DNA of 21,278 nucleotides from an uncultured Clostridia bacterium (GCA_934463175.1 CAKSIW010000050.1:1-21278), one strand, 5' to 3'; numbered from the stretch's first letter, positions 7,461 to 15,195 are shown. The notes: generated by a model not told the origin, from the letters alone. Numbers and translations: made by a program.

Positions 7461-8426
7461 TCAAACAGCTCTGACCCTCAGCCTGATACCATATTTATCA
7501 CGAAAATAAATGCTGTTCATTCGCCTGTGTCCGACAGCCTTTGACACATCTGATTTCGGACATTCAAAAACAAGCTCGCCGTGCTCGGCATCTGCATTTA
7601 TTATTTTTTTCTCAATCACATCGCGGTATATAAGGCTCTCACATATCTCGCCGAACGCCGGGTGATACGGTCCCGCAACCACACTGCCGCCCTCCAGATC
7701 TTCAGACGAATGAAGTCCGATTCTGATGACTTCAATCCGATTTTTGCGAAACAGCCTGACCGCCTCCTTGGCAAGGACTGCCGCCTCTTCAACTGAATAC
7801 GGCTTATATTTCCCCGATCTATACAGTCTTTCAAGCTCTGTTCCTTCCAAGGTTACAACAGGATATATCCTCACGCATGACGGTTCGAGTCCGATTATGT
7901 CACGAACGGTCTTCATGTCCTTTTCTGCATCAGAGCCGAACATTCCCATCATCATCTGATGACCGAGACTGATTCCCGCATTTTTTATCATCTCCGATGC
8001 ACGCTTCACATCTTCAAACGTATGTCCCCTGTTATTCATTTCCAAAACACGGTCATCGGTACTCTGAACACCAAGCTCAACGGTTGTAACACCGTATTTT
8101 TGCAAAAGTGCTGTAATTTCCCTGTTAATATAGTCGGGACGTGTTGAAAGCCTGATTCCGTCAATGAACGGACGAAACTCCGAAGCGGTTTTCAAAAACT
8201 CCTCCTGAAGCTTCATGTCAAGTCCGGTGAAGCTGCCCCCGAAAAATGCAACCTCCGCAGTTGAATTTTTGCTGTCTGTTGTGCTTAAAAACTCTTCTAC
8301 CAGTTCTCTGACACGTTTTGGAGTCACCTCCGTGTCAACGCCGGTTATTTTCCGCTGATTGCAGAAAACACAGTCATGAGGACAGCCTCTGTGAGGTATG
8401 AAAATCGGCAGATTATATTTTCTCAT
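7461..8426 (-). CDS. Elp3-like radical SAM protein following rnc
   Basis: A 321-residue protein with the radical SAM cluster motif C15-x3-C19-x2-C22 (CPHDCVFC), followed by the SAM-site glycines in FFGGSFTGL and by the TIM-barrel segments ELGVQS and GHQMMMGMFG. The overall pattern (IFIPHRGCPHDCVFCNQ at the N-terminus, RIYPVVTLEGTEL later) is that of the Elp3/oxygen-independent coproporphyrinogen-like radical SAM branch often found next to rnc in Clostridia. It lacks the C-terminal acetyltransferase domain of true Elp3, so its reaction is unknown. The ATG at 8424-8426 lies inside the end of rnc (14-base overlap), and I see no good ribosome site of its own, so translation is probably coupled. 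The longer frame to 8531 only adds residues overlapping rnc. Confidence 0.85.
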   Translation of the reverse strand: MRKYNLPIFIPHRGCPHDCVFCNQRKITGVDTEVTPKRVRELVEEFLSTTDSKNSTAEVAFFGGSFTGLDMKLQEEFLKTASEFRPFIDGIRLSTRPDYINREITALLQKYGVTTVELGVQSTDDRVLEMNNRGHTFEDVKRASEMIKNAGISLGHQMMMGMFGSDAEKDMKTVRDIIGLEPSCVRIYPVVTLEGTELERLYRSGKYKPYSVEEAAVLAKEAVRLFRKNRIEVIRIGLHSSEDLEGGSVVAGPYHPAFGEICESLIYRDVIEKKIINADAEHGELVFECPKSDVSKAVGHRRMNSIYFRDKYGIRLRVRAV

Positions 8427-9087
8427 TTTCAACACCCAGCATTTCAAGTGCCGCTTTTGCCGCAGCCTGTTCTGCAAGCTTGCGGTTTTTTCCTTTGCCC
8501 TCTCCGATGATTCTTCCTTCATACACGGCATTTGCCGTGAAGACCGGGCTGTGGTCGGGACCTGTTTTGTTCTTCAGTATATATCCGACAACCTTTGTGT
8601 TTTTGTCTCTTTTTTGAAAATGAATCTGAAGCTCCGACTTATAATCCTGTTCATGAACAACCCTGACATTTTCAATCCTGTTCCCGAAGCTCTTCAAAAC
8701 CCATTCCCTTGCGGTTTCTATGTCGCTGTCAAGATATATTGCACCGAGAACCGCTTCATATGTGTCGGCGAGAATTGACGCCTTGTGCATTCCGTCTGTG
8801 CAGGATTCGGATTTACCGAACCGGATTCCGCTCCCCAAATCCATTTCGGCGGCAAGCTCCGCAAGCGTCTTTTCGCAAACCAGTGACGCTCTTATTTTCG
8901 TCAGTCTGCCTTCGTCACACTTAGGATAAAGACCGTATATCCGCGACGCAATGACAAACGAAAGCACACTGTCACCCAAAAACTCCAGCCGCTGATTGCT
9001 TTCTGTCTGCCTGTCATTGGCAAGTGAAATGTGCGTCAGAGCCGTTTCTAAAAGTTTTTTATCGTTAAACTTATATCCAATATTCAT
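8413..9087 (-). CDS. rnc: Ribonuclease III
   Basis: This 224-residue double-strand-specific endoribonuclease processes rRNA and other structured RNA. The signature NQRLEFLGDSVL (31-42) supplies E35 and D39, and ILADTYEAVLGAIYLD (105-120) supplies D108 and E111. The C-terminal double-stranded RNA-binding domain covers about residues 150-222 (DYKSELQIHFQK, then GKGKNRKLAEQAAAKAALEML). The ATG at 9085-9087 is preceded by GGTGAG and by an in-frame stop 9 bases upstream, which fixes the start. The gene follows acpP across a short hairpin, the usual acpP-rnc order. The next gene is a radical SAM protein, where many Bacillota have smc. Confidence 0.97.
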   Translation of the reverse strand: MNIGYKFNDKKLLETALTHISLANDRQTESNQRLEFLGDSVLSFVIASRIYGLYPKCDEGRLTKIRASLVCEKTLAELAAEMDLGSGIRFGKSESCTDGMHKASILADTYEAVLGAIYLDSDIETAREWVLKSFGNRIENVRVVHEQDYKSELQIHFQKRDKNTKVVGYILKNKTGPDHSPVFTANAVYEGRIIGEGKGKNRKLAEQAAAKAALEMLGVENEKI

Positions 9088-9115
9088 TACTTCTCACCAC
9101 GTTCATAAACTAAAC

Positions 9116-9137
9116 GGGGGCTGCCCAAGACAGCCCC
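9116..9137 (-). terminator. Hairpin between acpP and rnc, weak terminator or attenuator
   Basis: A 7-bp GC-rich stem (GGGGCTG 9117-9123 with CAGCCCC 9131-9137) has a 7-base loop. On the minus strand it is followed by CGTTTAGTTTA, so the T tract is poor. It lies 18 bases after the acpP stop. No separate rnc promoter is visible in the 28 bases before rnc, so partial read-through is likely, lowering rnc relative to acpP. Confidence 0.65.
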
Positions 9138-9154
9138 ATCGCGTTTTCTCAGCG

Positions 9155-9388
9155 TTATTCACACTTTTCGTTAATGTAGTTGACTGCATCGCCCACCGTT
9201 GAAATTTTTTCGGCATCCTCGTCGGAGATTTCAACGTCAAATTCCTCTTCAAGAGCCATCATAAGCTCAACCATGCTCAAGGAATCAGCTTCAAGGTCGT
9301 TTATAAACGAAGTGTCCATTGTTATTTCGCTCTCATCGCAGTCCAGCTGCTCGGCAGTAATACTTTTCACAATTTCAAAAGAATCCAC
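9155..9388 (-). CDS. acpP: Acyl carrier protein
   Basis: This 77-residue, very acidic four-helix protein carries growing acyl chains on a phosphopantetheine arm during fatty-acid synthesis. The attachment serine is S36 in EADSLSMVEL; the usual DSLD is here DSLS. The start is GTG (9386-9388), 8 bases after AAGGAG. A good sigma-A promoter lies 45 bases upstream and a weak hairpin follows. It sits between pgsA and rnc. Identity is clear; whether it serves only fatty-acid synthesis cannot be seen here, but the rnc neighbour favours the housekeeping copy. Confidence 0.95.
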   Translation of the reverse strand: MDSFEIVKSITAEQLDCDESEITMDTSFINDLEADSLSMVELMMALEEEFDVEISDEDAEKISTVGDAVNYINEKCE

Positions 9389-9432
9389 TTAGAACCTCTC
9401 CTTTTCTGTTTATATTTCTTGCTGCGTTTTAT

Positions 9433-9461
9433 AATATACCATATAACTCACTGCTCGTCAA
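9433..9461 (-). promoter_or_regulatory. Sigma-A promoter for acpP-rnc operon
   Basis: On the minus strand TTGACG (9456-9461) and TATATT (9433-9438) are separated by 17 bases, between the pgsA stop and the acpP ribosome site. No convincing terminator separates it from pgsA. Confidence 0.78.
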
Positions 9462-9487
9462 TATATTTGGCGAAAAAATCCAATTTT

Positions 9488-10024
9488 TTATCTGAATGTG
9501 AGCAGCGCACGGTTCTTTATAACATAATCCGCACCCGAATATATCGTCAGAATAACCGCAATGACAACCAGCCACTGTGTCAGACAAAAGCCTCCGAATC
9601 TGAGCGGAACAATCATGTCAAGCATCACCGCAATGATTGCGGCAAGCTGTGAAACAGTTTTTGCCTTTCCCCACATGCTCGCAGCAATGACCTTGCTGTT
9701 TTCAAGAGCAATGAGCCGAATGCCCGTCACAATCAGCTCACGTGCAACAATCACCATGACAACCCATTTGTTTATGAAATCAACACCGTTTGCCGCAAAG
9801 CAAACCAGAGCCGAAATCGTCAGAATCTTGTCCGCAAGAGGATCCATAAGCTTTCCGAAGGTTGTGACCTGATTATATTTTCTCGCAAGATGACCGTCAA
9901 GCTGGTCTGTCAGCGACGCAAGCACAAAAACCGCAAGTGCGGCATATATATTCACGTCAAGCAGCCACATGAAAAGCGGCACCATTATAACTCTCAAAAG
10001 AGTCAATTTATTCGGTGTGTTCAT
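9488..10024 (-). CDS. pgsA: CDP-diacylglycerol-glycerol-3-phosphate 3-phosphatidyltransferase
   Basis: This 178-residue integral membrane enzyme makes phosphatidylglycerol phosphate, the first step toward phosphatidylglycerol. The CDP-alcohol phosphotransferase motif is complete: D40, D43-G44, A47-R48, G57, D61 and D65 in the segment from LTDQLDGHLARKY to FGKLMDPLADK. The rest is made of hydrophobic helices (about residues 8-38, 66-85, 88-105 and 130-165). The N-terminus MNTPNKLTLLRV is typical. The ATG follows GGAGG by 8 bases, and the gene begins 3 bases after rimO. It is the last gene of the recA-recX-rimO-pgsA run. Confidence 0.95.
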   Translation of the reverse strand: MNTPNKLTLLRVIMVPLFMWLLDVNIYAALAVFVLASLTDQLDGHLARKYNQVTTFGKLMDPLADKILTISALVCFAANGVDFINKWVVMVIVARELIVTGIRLIALENSKVIAASMWGKAKTVSQLAAIIAVMLDMIVPLRFGGFCLTQWLVVIAVILTIYSGADYVIKNRALLTFR

Positions 10025-10027
10025 TTT

Positions 10028-11359
10028 CTATCCCTCCAATACGGCTTCGCCGTATAAATCAAACTCCATGTAATCGGTGATTTGAACCTTCACAAATTCT
10101 CCCTCAGCACATTTCTTTTGTGATGTGAAGAACACCTTTCCGTCAATCTCTGCCGAATCGGCATATGAACGCCCGTAATATTGCTTGATTATGCTGTCAT
10201 AGCCCTCGCATAAAACCTCATATGTTTTTCCGACACGCGCCGCGTTCAAATCCTCCGAAACCGCCGCCTGGTCAATCATAATGATTTCCTGACGGTTTCT
10301 CTTCTCTTCATCGTCAATCTGTCCGTCAAGACGCGCCGCAGGCGTTCCTTCCTCCTGTGAATATGCAAATGCTCCGAGACGGTCAAACTCCGTGCCGGTG
10401 ACAAAATCACGCAGCTCTGAAAATTCCTCCTCCGTCTCGGTCGGAAAGCCGACAATCAGTGATGTTCTGATCACCGCATCGGGAATTCTTTTTCTGAGCT
10501 TTGCAATCAATCCGGTTATCTGTTTCTTATTCGTCTTGCGCCCCATGAGCTTCAATATCCGATCATTGCAATGCTGAATCGGTATGTCAAAATAATTGCA
10601 TATTTTGTCCTCACAAGCCACAGTCTCAATCAGCTCGTCTGTCACAAGCTCGGGGTAGCAATAGTGAAGTCTGATCCATTTAATGCCCTCAATACCGCAA
10701 AGCTCACGCAAAAGCCCGGGCAGCCGATATTCACCGTATAAATCCATTCCATAGCGCGTGGTGTCCTGAGCAATTACAACAAGCTCGCGCACGCCGCTCT
10801 CCGCAAGCCGTCTTGCCTCATCAATCAGCTCAGCTTCACTGCGGCTACGGTATTTTCCGCGTATTGACGGAATCACACAGTATGTGCAGCGGTTATCGCA
10901 CCCCTCCGCAATTTTCAGATAAGCCGTATATTTCGGCGTTGTGACAACCCTTCTCGGCGCACAGCCATTCATATATTCCTCAGAACAATGCACATCGGAA
11001 ACACCCTCAATGTGTGCCTTTAGTATGTCAGCTATTTTATCATATTCATTTGTTCCGACAACAATGTCAACCTCGGGAATTTCTTTTATTATTTCTTCCT
11101 TATACCTTTGGCTCATACACCCCGCCGCAACAAGAATTTTTCCGTTTTTCTCATTCTTATGCCCTGCATGTTCGAGTATGCAGTCGATTGATTCCTGCTT
11201 TGCCGCGTCAATGAACGCACAGGTGTTCACAATCATTATATCCGCGTCTTCCTCATTTTCAACAATTTCAAAGCCGCCGTCCTCCAATGCGCCGAGCATC
11301 TGCTCCGCGTCCACAAGATTTTTTGAACAGCCCAGTGAAACCAGCGAAACCTTCTTCAA
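10028..11359 (-). CDS. rimO: Ribosomal protein S12 methylthiotransferase
   Basis: RimO adds a methylthio group to an aspartate of ribosomal protein S12 and carries two Fe-S clusters. The N-terminal UPF0004 cysteines are C11 (LGCSKNLVD), C47 (NTCAFI) and C81 (GCMSQR). The radical SAM cluster motif is C154-x3-C158-x2-C161 (GCDNRCTYC). A TRAM domain closes the protein (about 375-443). SLGCSKNLVD and PSIRGKYRSR favour RimO over MiaB. Length 443 is normal. The start is TTG (11357-11359): an in-frame TGA lies immediately upstream, the ribosome site AGGGG is 9 bases away, and the TTG overlaps the recX stop by 4 bases (TTGA). No in-frame ATG is available near the conserved N-terminus, so the TTG start is well supported. 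Confidence 0.96.
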   Translation of the reverse strand: MKKVSLVSLGCSKNLVDAEQMLGALEDGGFEIVENEEDADIMIVNTCAFIDAAKQESIDCILEHAGHKNEKNGKILVAAGCMSQRYKEEIIKEIPEVDIVVGTNEYDKIADILKAHIEGVSDVHCSEEYMNGCAPRRVVTTPKYTAYLKIAEGCDNRCTYCVIPSIRGKYRSRSEAELIDEARRLAESGVRELVVIAQDTTRYGMDLYGEYRLPGLLRELCGIEGIKWIRLHYCYPELVTDELIETVACEDKICNYFDIPIQHCNDRILKLMGRKTNKKQITGLIAKLRKRIPDAVIRTSLIVGFPTETEEEFSELRDFVTGTEFDRLGAFAYSQEEGTPAARLDGQIDDEEKRNRQEIIMIDQAAVSEDLNAARVGKTYEVLCEGYDSIIKQYYGRSYADSAEIDGKVFFTSQKKCAEGEFVKVQITDYMEFDLYGEAVLEG

Positions 11360-11829
11360 TCATCATCACCCCTGCTAACCTTTATGTCAAGTGCACGAAA
11401 GCACCTGTTTATGTCCGAAAAGCTGTAGCCGCGCCGCATAAGATGTGCCTTTGCCTTTTCAATCTCACGGTAATCGGTGAAAACCCTGTCACCAAACCTC
11501 TGCCTTGCATATTCCAGCAGTCTGTCCTCAGCGTCATCTTCCATTCCCTCTGCCGCTCTTTCAATTACGCTTGCGGCAATTCCTTTTCTCAAAAGCTCCT
11601 GCTTTATTCTGTAAAAGCCTTTCATGTGAATGTTAACCGCGTCATATATATACATCTCGGCATACTTTTCATCATTCAGGATTCCTGCCGAACAGAATTC
11701 CGCAACAACCTTCTCTGCTGTCTCATCATCACAGCCCTTGCGGATAAGTCTTTTATATATCTCATCGCAGGTATACATTCTTGACGCAAGCAAATATCCC
11801 GCAAAGCTCTTTGCGCGTTCCTCGTTCAT
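11356..11829 (-). CDS. recX: Regulatory protein RecX
   Basis: RecX binds RecA filaments and limits or modulates their activity. The protein has 157 residues of tandem three-helix repeats: SFAGYLLASRMYTCDEIYKR, then KYAEMYIYDAVNIHMKGFYR with IKQELLRKGI, then a third repeat ending HLMRRGYSFSDINRCF. The ATG at 11827-11829 follows GGGGAGG by 7 bases. An upstream ATG would add 20 unmatched residues and overlap an RNA hairpin, so it is not used. recA lies 63 bases upstream, with a hairpin between, and rimO overlaps the stop by 4 bases. Confidence 0.92.
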   Translation of the reverse strand: MNEERAKSFAGYLLASRMYTCDEIYKRLIRKGCDDETAEKVVAEFCSAGILNDEKYAEMYIYDAVNIHMKGFYRIKQELLRKGIAASVIERAAEGMEDDAEDRLLEYARQRFGDRVFTDYREIEKAKAHLMRRGYSFSDINRCFRALDIKVSRGDDD

Positions 11830-11856
11830 CAAAAATCCTCCCCACATCTGCCGAAT

Positions 11857-11880
11857 GGTGCAACGCCGCAGCATTGCACC
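11857..11880 (-). promoter_or_regulatory. Stable hairpin between recA and recX
   Basis: A 10-bp stem (GGTGCAATGC with GCGTTGCACC on the minus strand, one G-T wobble) closes a TGCG loop. It lies 12 bases past the recA stop and 27 bases before the recX start. No T run follows, so it is not a standard terminator. It could be an attenuator, an RNase processing site, or a 3'-end stabiliser of recA mRNA. Confidence 0.7.
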
Positions 11881-11892
11881 ACAAATCAAGCA

Positions 11893-12957
11893 TTATTTCT
11901 TTTTTGAAACAGGCTTCGGCACGGGAATAAAGGTGTTTGACATATCAACAGCACCCTCGCCGTCCATTGACGGAAGCCCTGCCTCTTCTCTGACCTTTGC
12001 CTCAATTTCCGCGCAAATCTCCGGGTTCTCCGTCAGGAATTTTTTCACAGCCTCACGTCCCTGTCCCAGCTTGTCGCCGTTATATGAGAACCACGAGCCT
12101 GCCTTTTTCACAATTCCGAAATCAACCGCAACGTCCAGAATGTTGCCGACCTTGGAAATTCCTTCACCATATATAATGTCAAATTCCGCTTCCTTCCACG
12201 GCGGTGCAACCTTGTTCTTGACAACCTTAACCTTGGTGTGGTTTCCGACCGCACCTTCATCACCTTTCACAGAATCCGCGCGTCTCACATCGAGTCTGAC
12301 TGAGGCATAGAACTTCAGTGCGCGTCCGCCCGCAGTTGTTTCGGGGTTTCCGAACATCACACCAACCTTCTCACGCAGCTGATTTATGAAAATTGCAGTT
12401 GTGTTTGACTTGCTCAAAACCGATGTCAGTTTTCTGAGAGCCTGTGACATCAGTCTTGCCTGCGCGCCGACCGTCGCATCACCCATAACGCCCTCAATTT
12501 CCTGTTTTGTGACAAGAGCCGCAACCGAGTCGATGACAATGACATCAATTGCACCCGAACGCACAAGCTGCTCGGTTATTTCAAGTGCCTGTTCACCTGT
12601 ATCGGGCTGCGAAACAATCAAATCATCAATACGAACGCCGAGATTTTCTGCATAAACAGGATCCAGCGCGTGTTCAACATCAATAAATGCCGCCTCACCG
12701 CCCATTTTCTGAGCTTCTGCGATTATATGAAGTGCAACCGTTGTTTTACCCGAGGATTCTGGACCGTATATCTCTATGATTCGACCTCTCGGAACACCGC
12801 CGATTCCCAAAGCAATATCAAGTGCCATTGCACCTGTCGGTATCGCTTCAATCTCCGCCATCGGCTTTTCGCCAAGCCGCATAACAGCACCTGCTCCGAA
12901 CTGTTTTTCTATCTGACTGAACACATTCTCCAGTGCTTTTTTCTTTTCTTCCTGCAT
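11893..12957 (-). CDS. recA: Recombinase RecA
   Basis: The 354-residue strand-exchange ATPase of homologous recombination, which is also the co-protease for LexA. Walker A is GPESSGKT (65-72) with K71. The Walker B strand VIVIDSVAAL, the L1/L2 regions (EGVMGDATVG and the INQLREKVGVMFGNPETTAGG segment, which runs over two motifs) and the conserved GRALKFYASVRLDVRR are all present. The C-terminus is short and moderately acidic, ending in KKK. The ATG at 12955-12957 is preceded by AAAGGCGG. A sigma-A promoter lies 77 bases upstream. I see no GAAC-N4-GTTC box in the 125-base leader, so LexA control is not evident from sequence. Confidence 0.98.
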   Translation of the reverse strand: MQEEKKKALENVFSQIEKQFGAGAVMRLGEKPMAEIEAIPTGAMALDIALGIGGVPRGRIIEIYGPESSGKTTVALHIIAEAQKMGGEAAFIDVEHALDPVYAENLGVRIDDLIVSQPDTGEQALEITEQLVRSGAIDVIVIDSVAALVTKQEIEGVMGDATVGAQARLMSQALRKLTSVLSKSNTTAIFINQLREKVGVMFGNPETTAGGRALKFYASVRLDVRRADSVKGDEGAVGNHTKVKVVKNKVAPPWKEAEFDIIYGEGISKVGNILDVAVDFGIVKKAGSWFSYNGDKLGQGREAVKKFLTENPEICAEIEAKVREEAGLPSMDGEGAVDMSNTFIPVPKPVSKKK

Positions 12958-13033
12958 TGCAAAAACCGCCTTTCATTTCCGCATTGTGTTCCTCACACCG
13001 CAAATCAACAAAATATTGTGTTTTTATACTGTA

Positions 13034-13062
13034 ATAATAGCATATATGACAAATAAAGTCAA
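13034..13062 (-). promoter_or_regulatory. Sigma-A promoter for the recA-recX-rimO-pgsA operon
   Basis: On the minus strand TTGACT (13057-13062) and TATTAT (13034-13039) are 17 bases apart. The promoter lies 21 bases beyond the stop of the HD-domain gene, and I see no terminator between them. Confidence 0.8.
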
Positions 13063-13082
13063 GAACTGCGGCACAATATTTA

Positions 13083-13742
13083 TCATATCAGCTGCTGCTC
13101 ATTTATGATAAGCTTAAAGCTGAGACCGAGTCTGTCGGCAGCCTTGCGGCACATCAGCATACGCTGCATGAAAATTTCAAAATAATCCATGATTGAACCG
13201 TAATGAGGATCAATTTCAAGCTTCAGCTTGATTATCGAATGACCTTCGTTTATTTTAACCGTTGACTTTTTCACCGAATAGTTCACCCTGTCGTGAATAT
13301 CAAAGGTTGAAACATCATTATTTCTCACTCTGCTGCGGCGTACATCGGTTTTATCGGCAATAATCAGAGCCGCCGCAACGGGATTGACCGCAACGCCCGT
13401 TCCTTCATCATGATTTCCGATCGCGGTTATTACCGTCGCAATATCCTTTGAAGGCATTCCAAGCTTATCCAAAATTCTGAAAGCCATAACCGCACCGCTT
13501 TGAGAATGCTCAATTCTGTTGACAACATTGCCGATGTCATGCAGATATGCCGCAATCTGAACCAGCTCAACATCATGCTGCGGGTAGTCAAGCGTTTCAA
13601 GAATATATTTTGCCGTCTCAGACACACGCGTCACATGCGGGAACGAATGCTCCGTGAATCCAAGAGCAACCAAGGATTCGTCCGCCTGACGGATATAGGT
13701 TTTCACATCTTCATTGTTTCTTATATCATCAATTCCAACCAT
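13083..13742 (-). CDS. HD-domain phosphohydrolase of unknown substrate
   Basis: A soluble 219-residue protein of the HD metal-dependent phosphohydrolase superfamily. Likely ligands are H36 (FPHVTRV), H68-D69 (YLHDIGN), H79 (EHSQSGA), H111 (GNHDEG) and D130 (IADKTDVRRSR). This five-to-six-ligand pattern resembles bi-metal HD proteins. The C-terminal 60 residues (from STVKINEGHSIIKLKLEID to LSFKLIINEQQLI) form a predicted alpha/beta extension with no recognised domain. The ATG follows TAGGA by 8 bases. The gene begins 10 bases after obgE and ends 21 bases before the recA promoter, so it is probably co-transcribed with obgE. A nucleotide or cyclic-nucleotide substrate is possible but is only inference. 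Confidence 0.82.
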   Translation of the reverse strand: MVGIDDIRNNEDVKTYIRQADESLVALGFTEHSFPHVTRVSETAKYILETLDYPQHDVELVQIAAYLHDIGNVVNRIEHSQSGAVMAFRILDKLGMPSKDIATVITAIGNHDEGTGVAVNPVAAALIIADKTDVRRSRVRNNDVSTFDIHDRVNYSVKKSTVKINEGHSIIKLKLEIDPHYGSIMDYFEIFMQRMLMCRKAADRLGLSFKLIINEQQLI

Positions 13743-13752
13743 AACTCATTTC

Positions 13753-15024
13753 CTACCTTATATAGTCAAACTCAACACCGTACATATGAACAGTGTCACC
13801 CTCTTTGATTCCTTTTTCTTCAAGCATATCAATAATTCCGCTTTTCCTCAGAACGCGCTGGAAATATTGGAGCGACTCATAATCGTCGAAATTTGTCGAA
13901 CCGACAATTTTTCTGACATAAAGCCCTTCAACAACGAAAACGCCGTCCTCTGCCGTGATTTCAATACCGCCGCTTTCTCTTGCCTCGTCAAGGTCGAGAT
14001 AGTCATAATCCTCGTCCTCCTCTTCGGGAAGCTGCGAAAGACACTCATAGGTGTAATTTATTACCTCGGAAATACCGCTCTTTGTTGCCGCGGATATTGC
14101 AAACACCTTATATCCTTCGTCCTCCATCTGCGCCTTAAATCTTTCAAAGTTATCATTGAACGACGGAATATCCGCTTTGTTTGCGACAATAATCTGAGGC
14201 TTTTCCGCCAGCTTTTCGCTGTAGCTGACCAGCTCGCGGTTTATGATGTGAACGTCCTCAACGGGGTCGCGTCCCTCGCTTCCCGACACATCAACCAAAT
14301 GCAGCAGGATTCTTGTTCTTTCAACATGTCTCAGGAATGCATGCCCGAGTCCGACTCCCTCATGCGCTCCCTCGATTATTCCCGGAATGTCCGCAACGAC
14401 AAAGCCCTGCCCCTCGCCCATGCTGACAACTCCGAGATTGGGAACAAGGGTTGTGAAGTGATAGTTTGCGATTTTGGGGCGTGCATCGCTCACAATCGAC
14501 AAAAATGTCGATTTTCCGACATTAGGGAATCCAAGCAAGCCGACATCTGCAATCAGCTTCAATTCAAGCGTGATTTCGCGTTCGTCTCCCGGCAAGCCCG
14601 CCTTTGCAAACTTCGGAGTCTGACGGGTTGCCGTTGCAAAGTGCGAGTTTCCCCAGCCGCCGCTGCCGCCCTTTGCAATAATGAACCGATCCCCGTCCTT
14701 TTTCAAATCACATATGACCTTTCCCGTTTCGCTGTCGCGAATCAGAGTTCCGCAGGGAAACTTAATTATCAGATCCTCGCCGTTCTTTCCGCTTCTTCTG
14801 CCGTCACGCCCGTTTCCGCCGTCAGGTGCGGAATATTTTTTCTTATATCTGAAATCAAGCAGGGTGCTGACATTCTTATCCGCAACCGCAACGATATTTC
14901 CGCCGTTGCCTCCGTCGCCGCCGTCAGGACCTCCTGCCGCAACATATTTTTCGCGGTGGAAAGTGACAGCACCGTCACCGCCCTTGCCCGCATGTATAAA
15001 AATTTTGGAAGTGTCTTTAAACAT
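13753..15024 (-). CDS. obgE: GTPase Obg (ribosome maturation GTPase)
   Basis: A 423-residue essential GTPase that acts in late 50S assembly and links to stress and the stringent response. The glycine-rich Obg fold covers residues 1-158 (HAGKGGDGAVTFHREKYV, then the GGPDGGDGGNGG region). The G domain follows with G1 GFPNVGKST (165-173), G3 DIPG (212-215) and G4 NKAD. A C-terminal OCT domain covers about residues 350-423, ending VHMYGVEFDYIR. The ATG at 15022-15024 follows AAGGAGG by 12 bases, a little long. It follows rplU-rpmA as in most bacteria, but a strong terminator and a separate promoter lie between, so it is its own unit with the HD gene downstream. Confidence 0.98.
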   Translation of the reverse strand: MFKDTSKIFIHAGKGGDGAVTFHREKYVAAGGPDGGDGGNGGNIVAVADKNVSTLLDFRYKKKYSAPDGGNGRDGRRSGKNGEDLIIKFPCGTLIRDSETGKVICDLKKDGDRFIIAKGGSGGWGNSHFATATRQTPKFAKAGLPGDEREITLELKLIADVGLLGFPNVGKSTFLSIVSDARPKIANYHFTTLVPNLGVVSMGEGQGFVVADIPGIIEGAHEGVGLGHAFLRHVERTRILLHLVDVSGSEGRDPVEDVHIINRELVSYSEKLAEKPQIIVANKADIPSFNDNFERFKAQMEDEGYKVFAISAATKSGISEVINYTYECLSQLPEEEDEDYDYLDLDEARESGGIEITAEDGVFVVEGLYVRKIVGSTNFDDYESLQYFQRVLRKSGIIDMLEEKGIKEGDTVHMYGVEFDYIR

Positions 15025-15084
15025 TATATTGTAAGACCTCCTTCTTTAATTATCTCTATTGGTTAAATAAAAATCAAAAAACTG

Positions 15085-15113
15085 ATTTTATGCGGATTAA
15101 GCAGTTTTCACAA
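15085..15113 (-). promoter_or_regulatory. Probable promoter for obgE
   Basis: On the minus strand TTGTGA (15108-15113) and TAAAAT (15085-15090) are 17 bases apart. The -35 box falls inside a small inverted repeat (CAGTTTT 15102-15108 with AAAACTG 15112-15118), which might be an operator or chance. Confidence 0.55.
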
Positions 15114-15129
15114 AACTGTATTTTCTCCG

Positions 15130-15179
15130 TTTTCCGAATTGCATTGCAGGGGTGATTCATGAATCGCCCGCTTTTCCGA
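15130..15179. repeat. 20-bp palindrome flanked by 8-bp direct repeats
   Basis: Positions 15150-15169 form a near-perfect palindrome around GATTCATGAATC, extended by GGGT/GCCC with one G-T wobble. It is flanked by identical 8-bp direct repeats TTTTCCGA at 15130-15137 and 15172-15179. The layout looks like a tiny REP- or MITE-like unit with a target duplication. Similar GGCGATTCATGAATCGCC palindromes occur as dispersed repeats in some bacterial genomes, from memory. Only one copy is seen in this window. Confidence 0.5.
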
Positions 15180-15195
15180 TTCCGCAATCCAAAGT

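Noticed and set aside
9473..9489. AT-only hairpin at the pgsA stop
   Set aside because: A 7-bp stem made only of A-T pairs with a 3-base loop is too weak to call a terminator.
12958..13082. LexA box before recA
   Set aside because: No GAAC-N4-GTTC or near match was found in the leader or promoter region.
13714..15066. A 450-residue plus-strand open frame opposite obgE and the HD gene
   Set aside because: It is fully antisense to two clear genes, has a low-complexity Cys/Ser/Asn-rich composition, no ribosome site and no recognisable domain. It is a by-product of codon bias.
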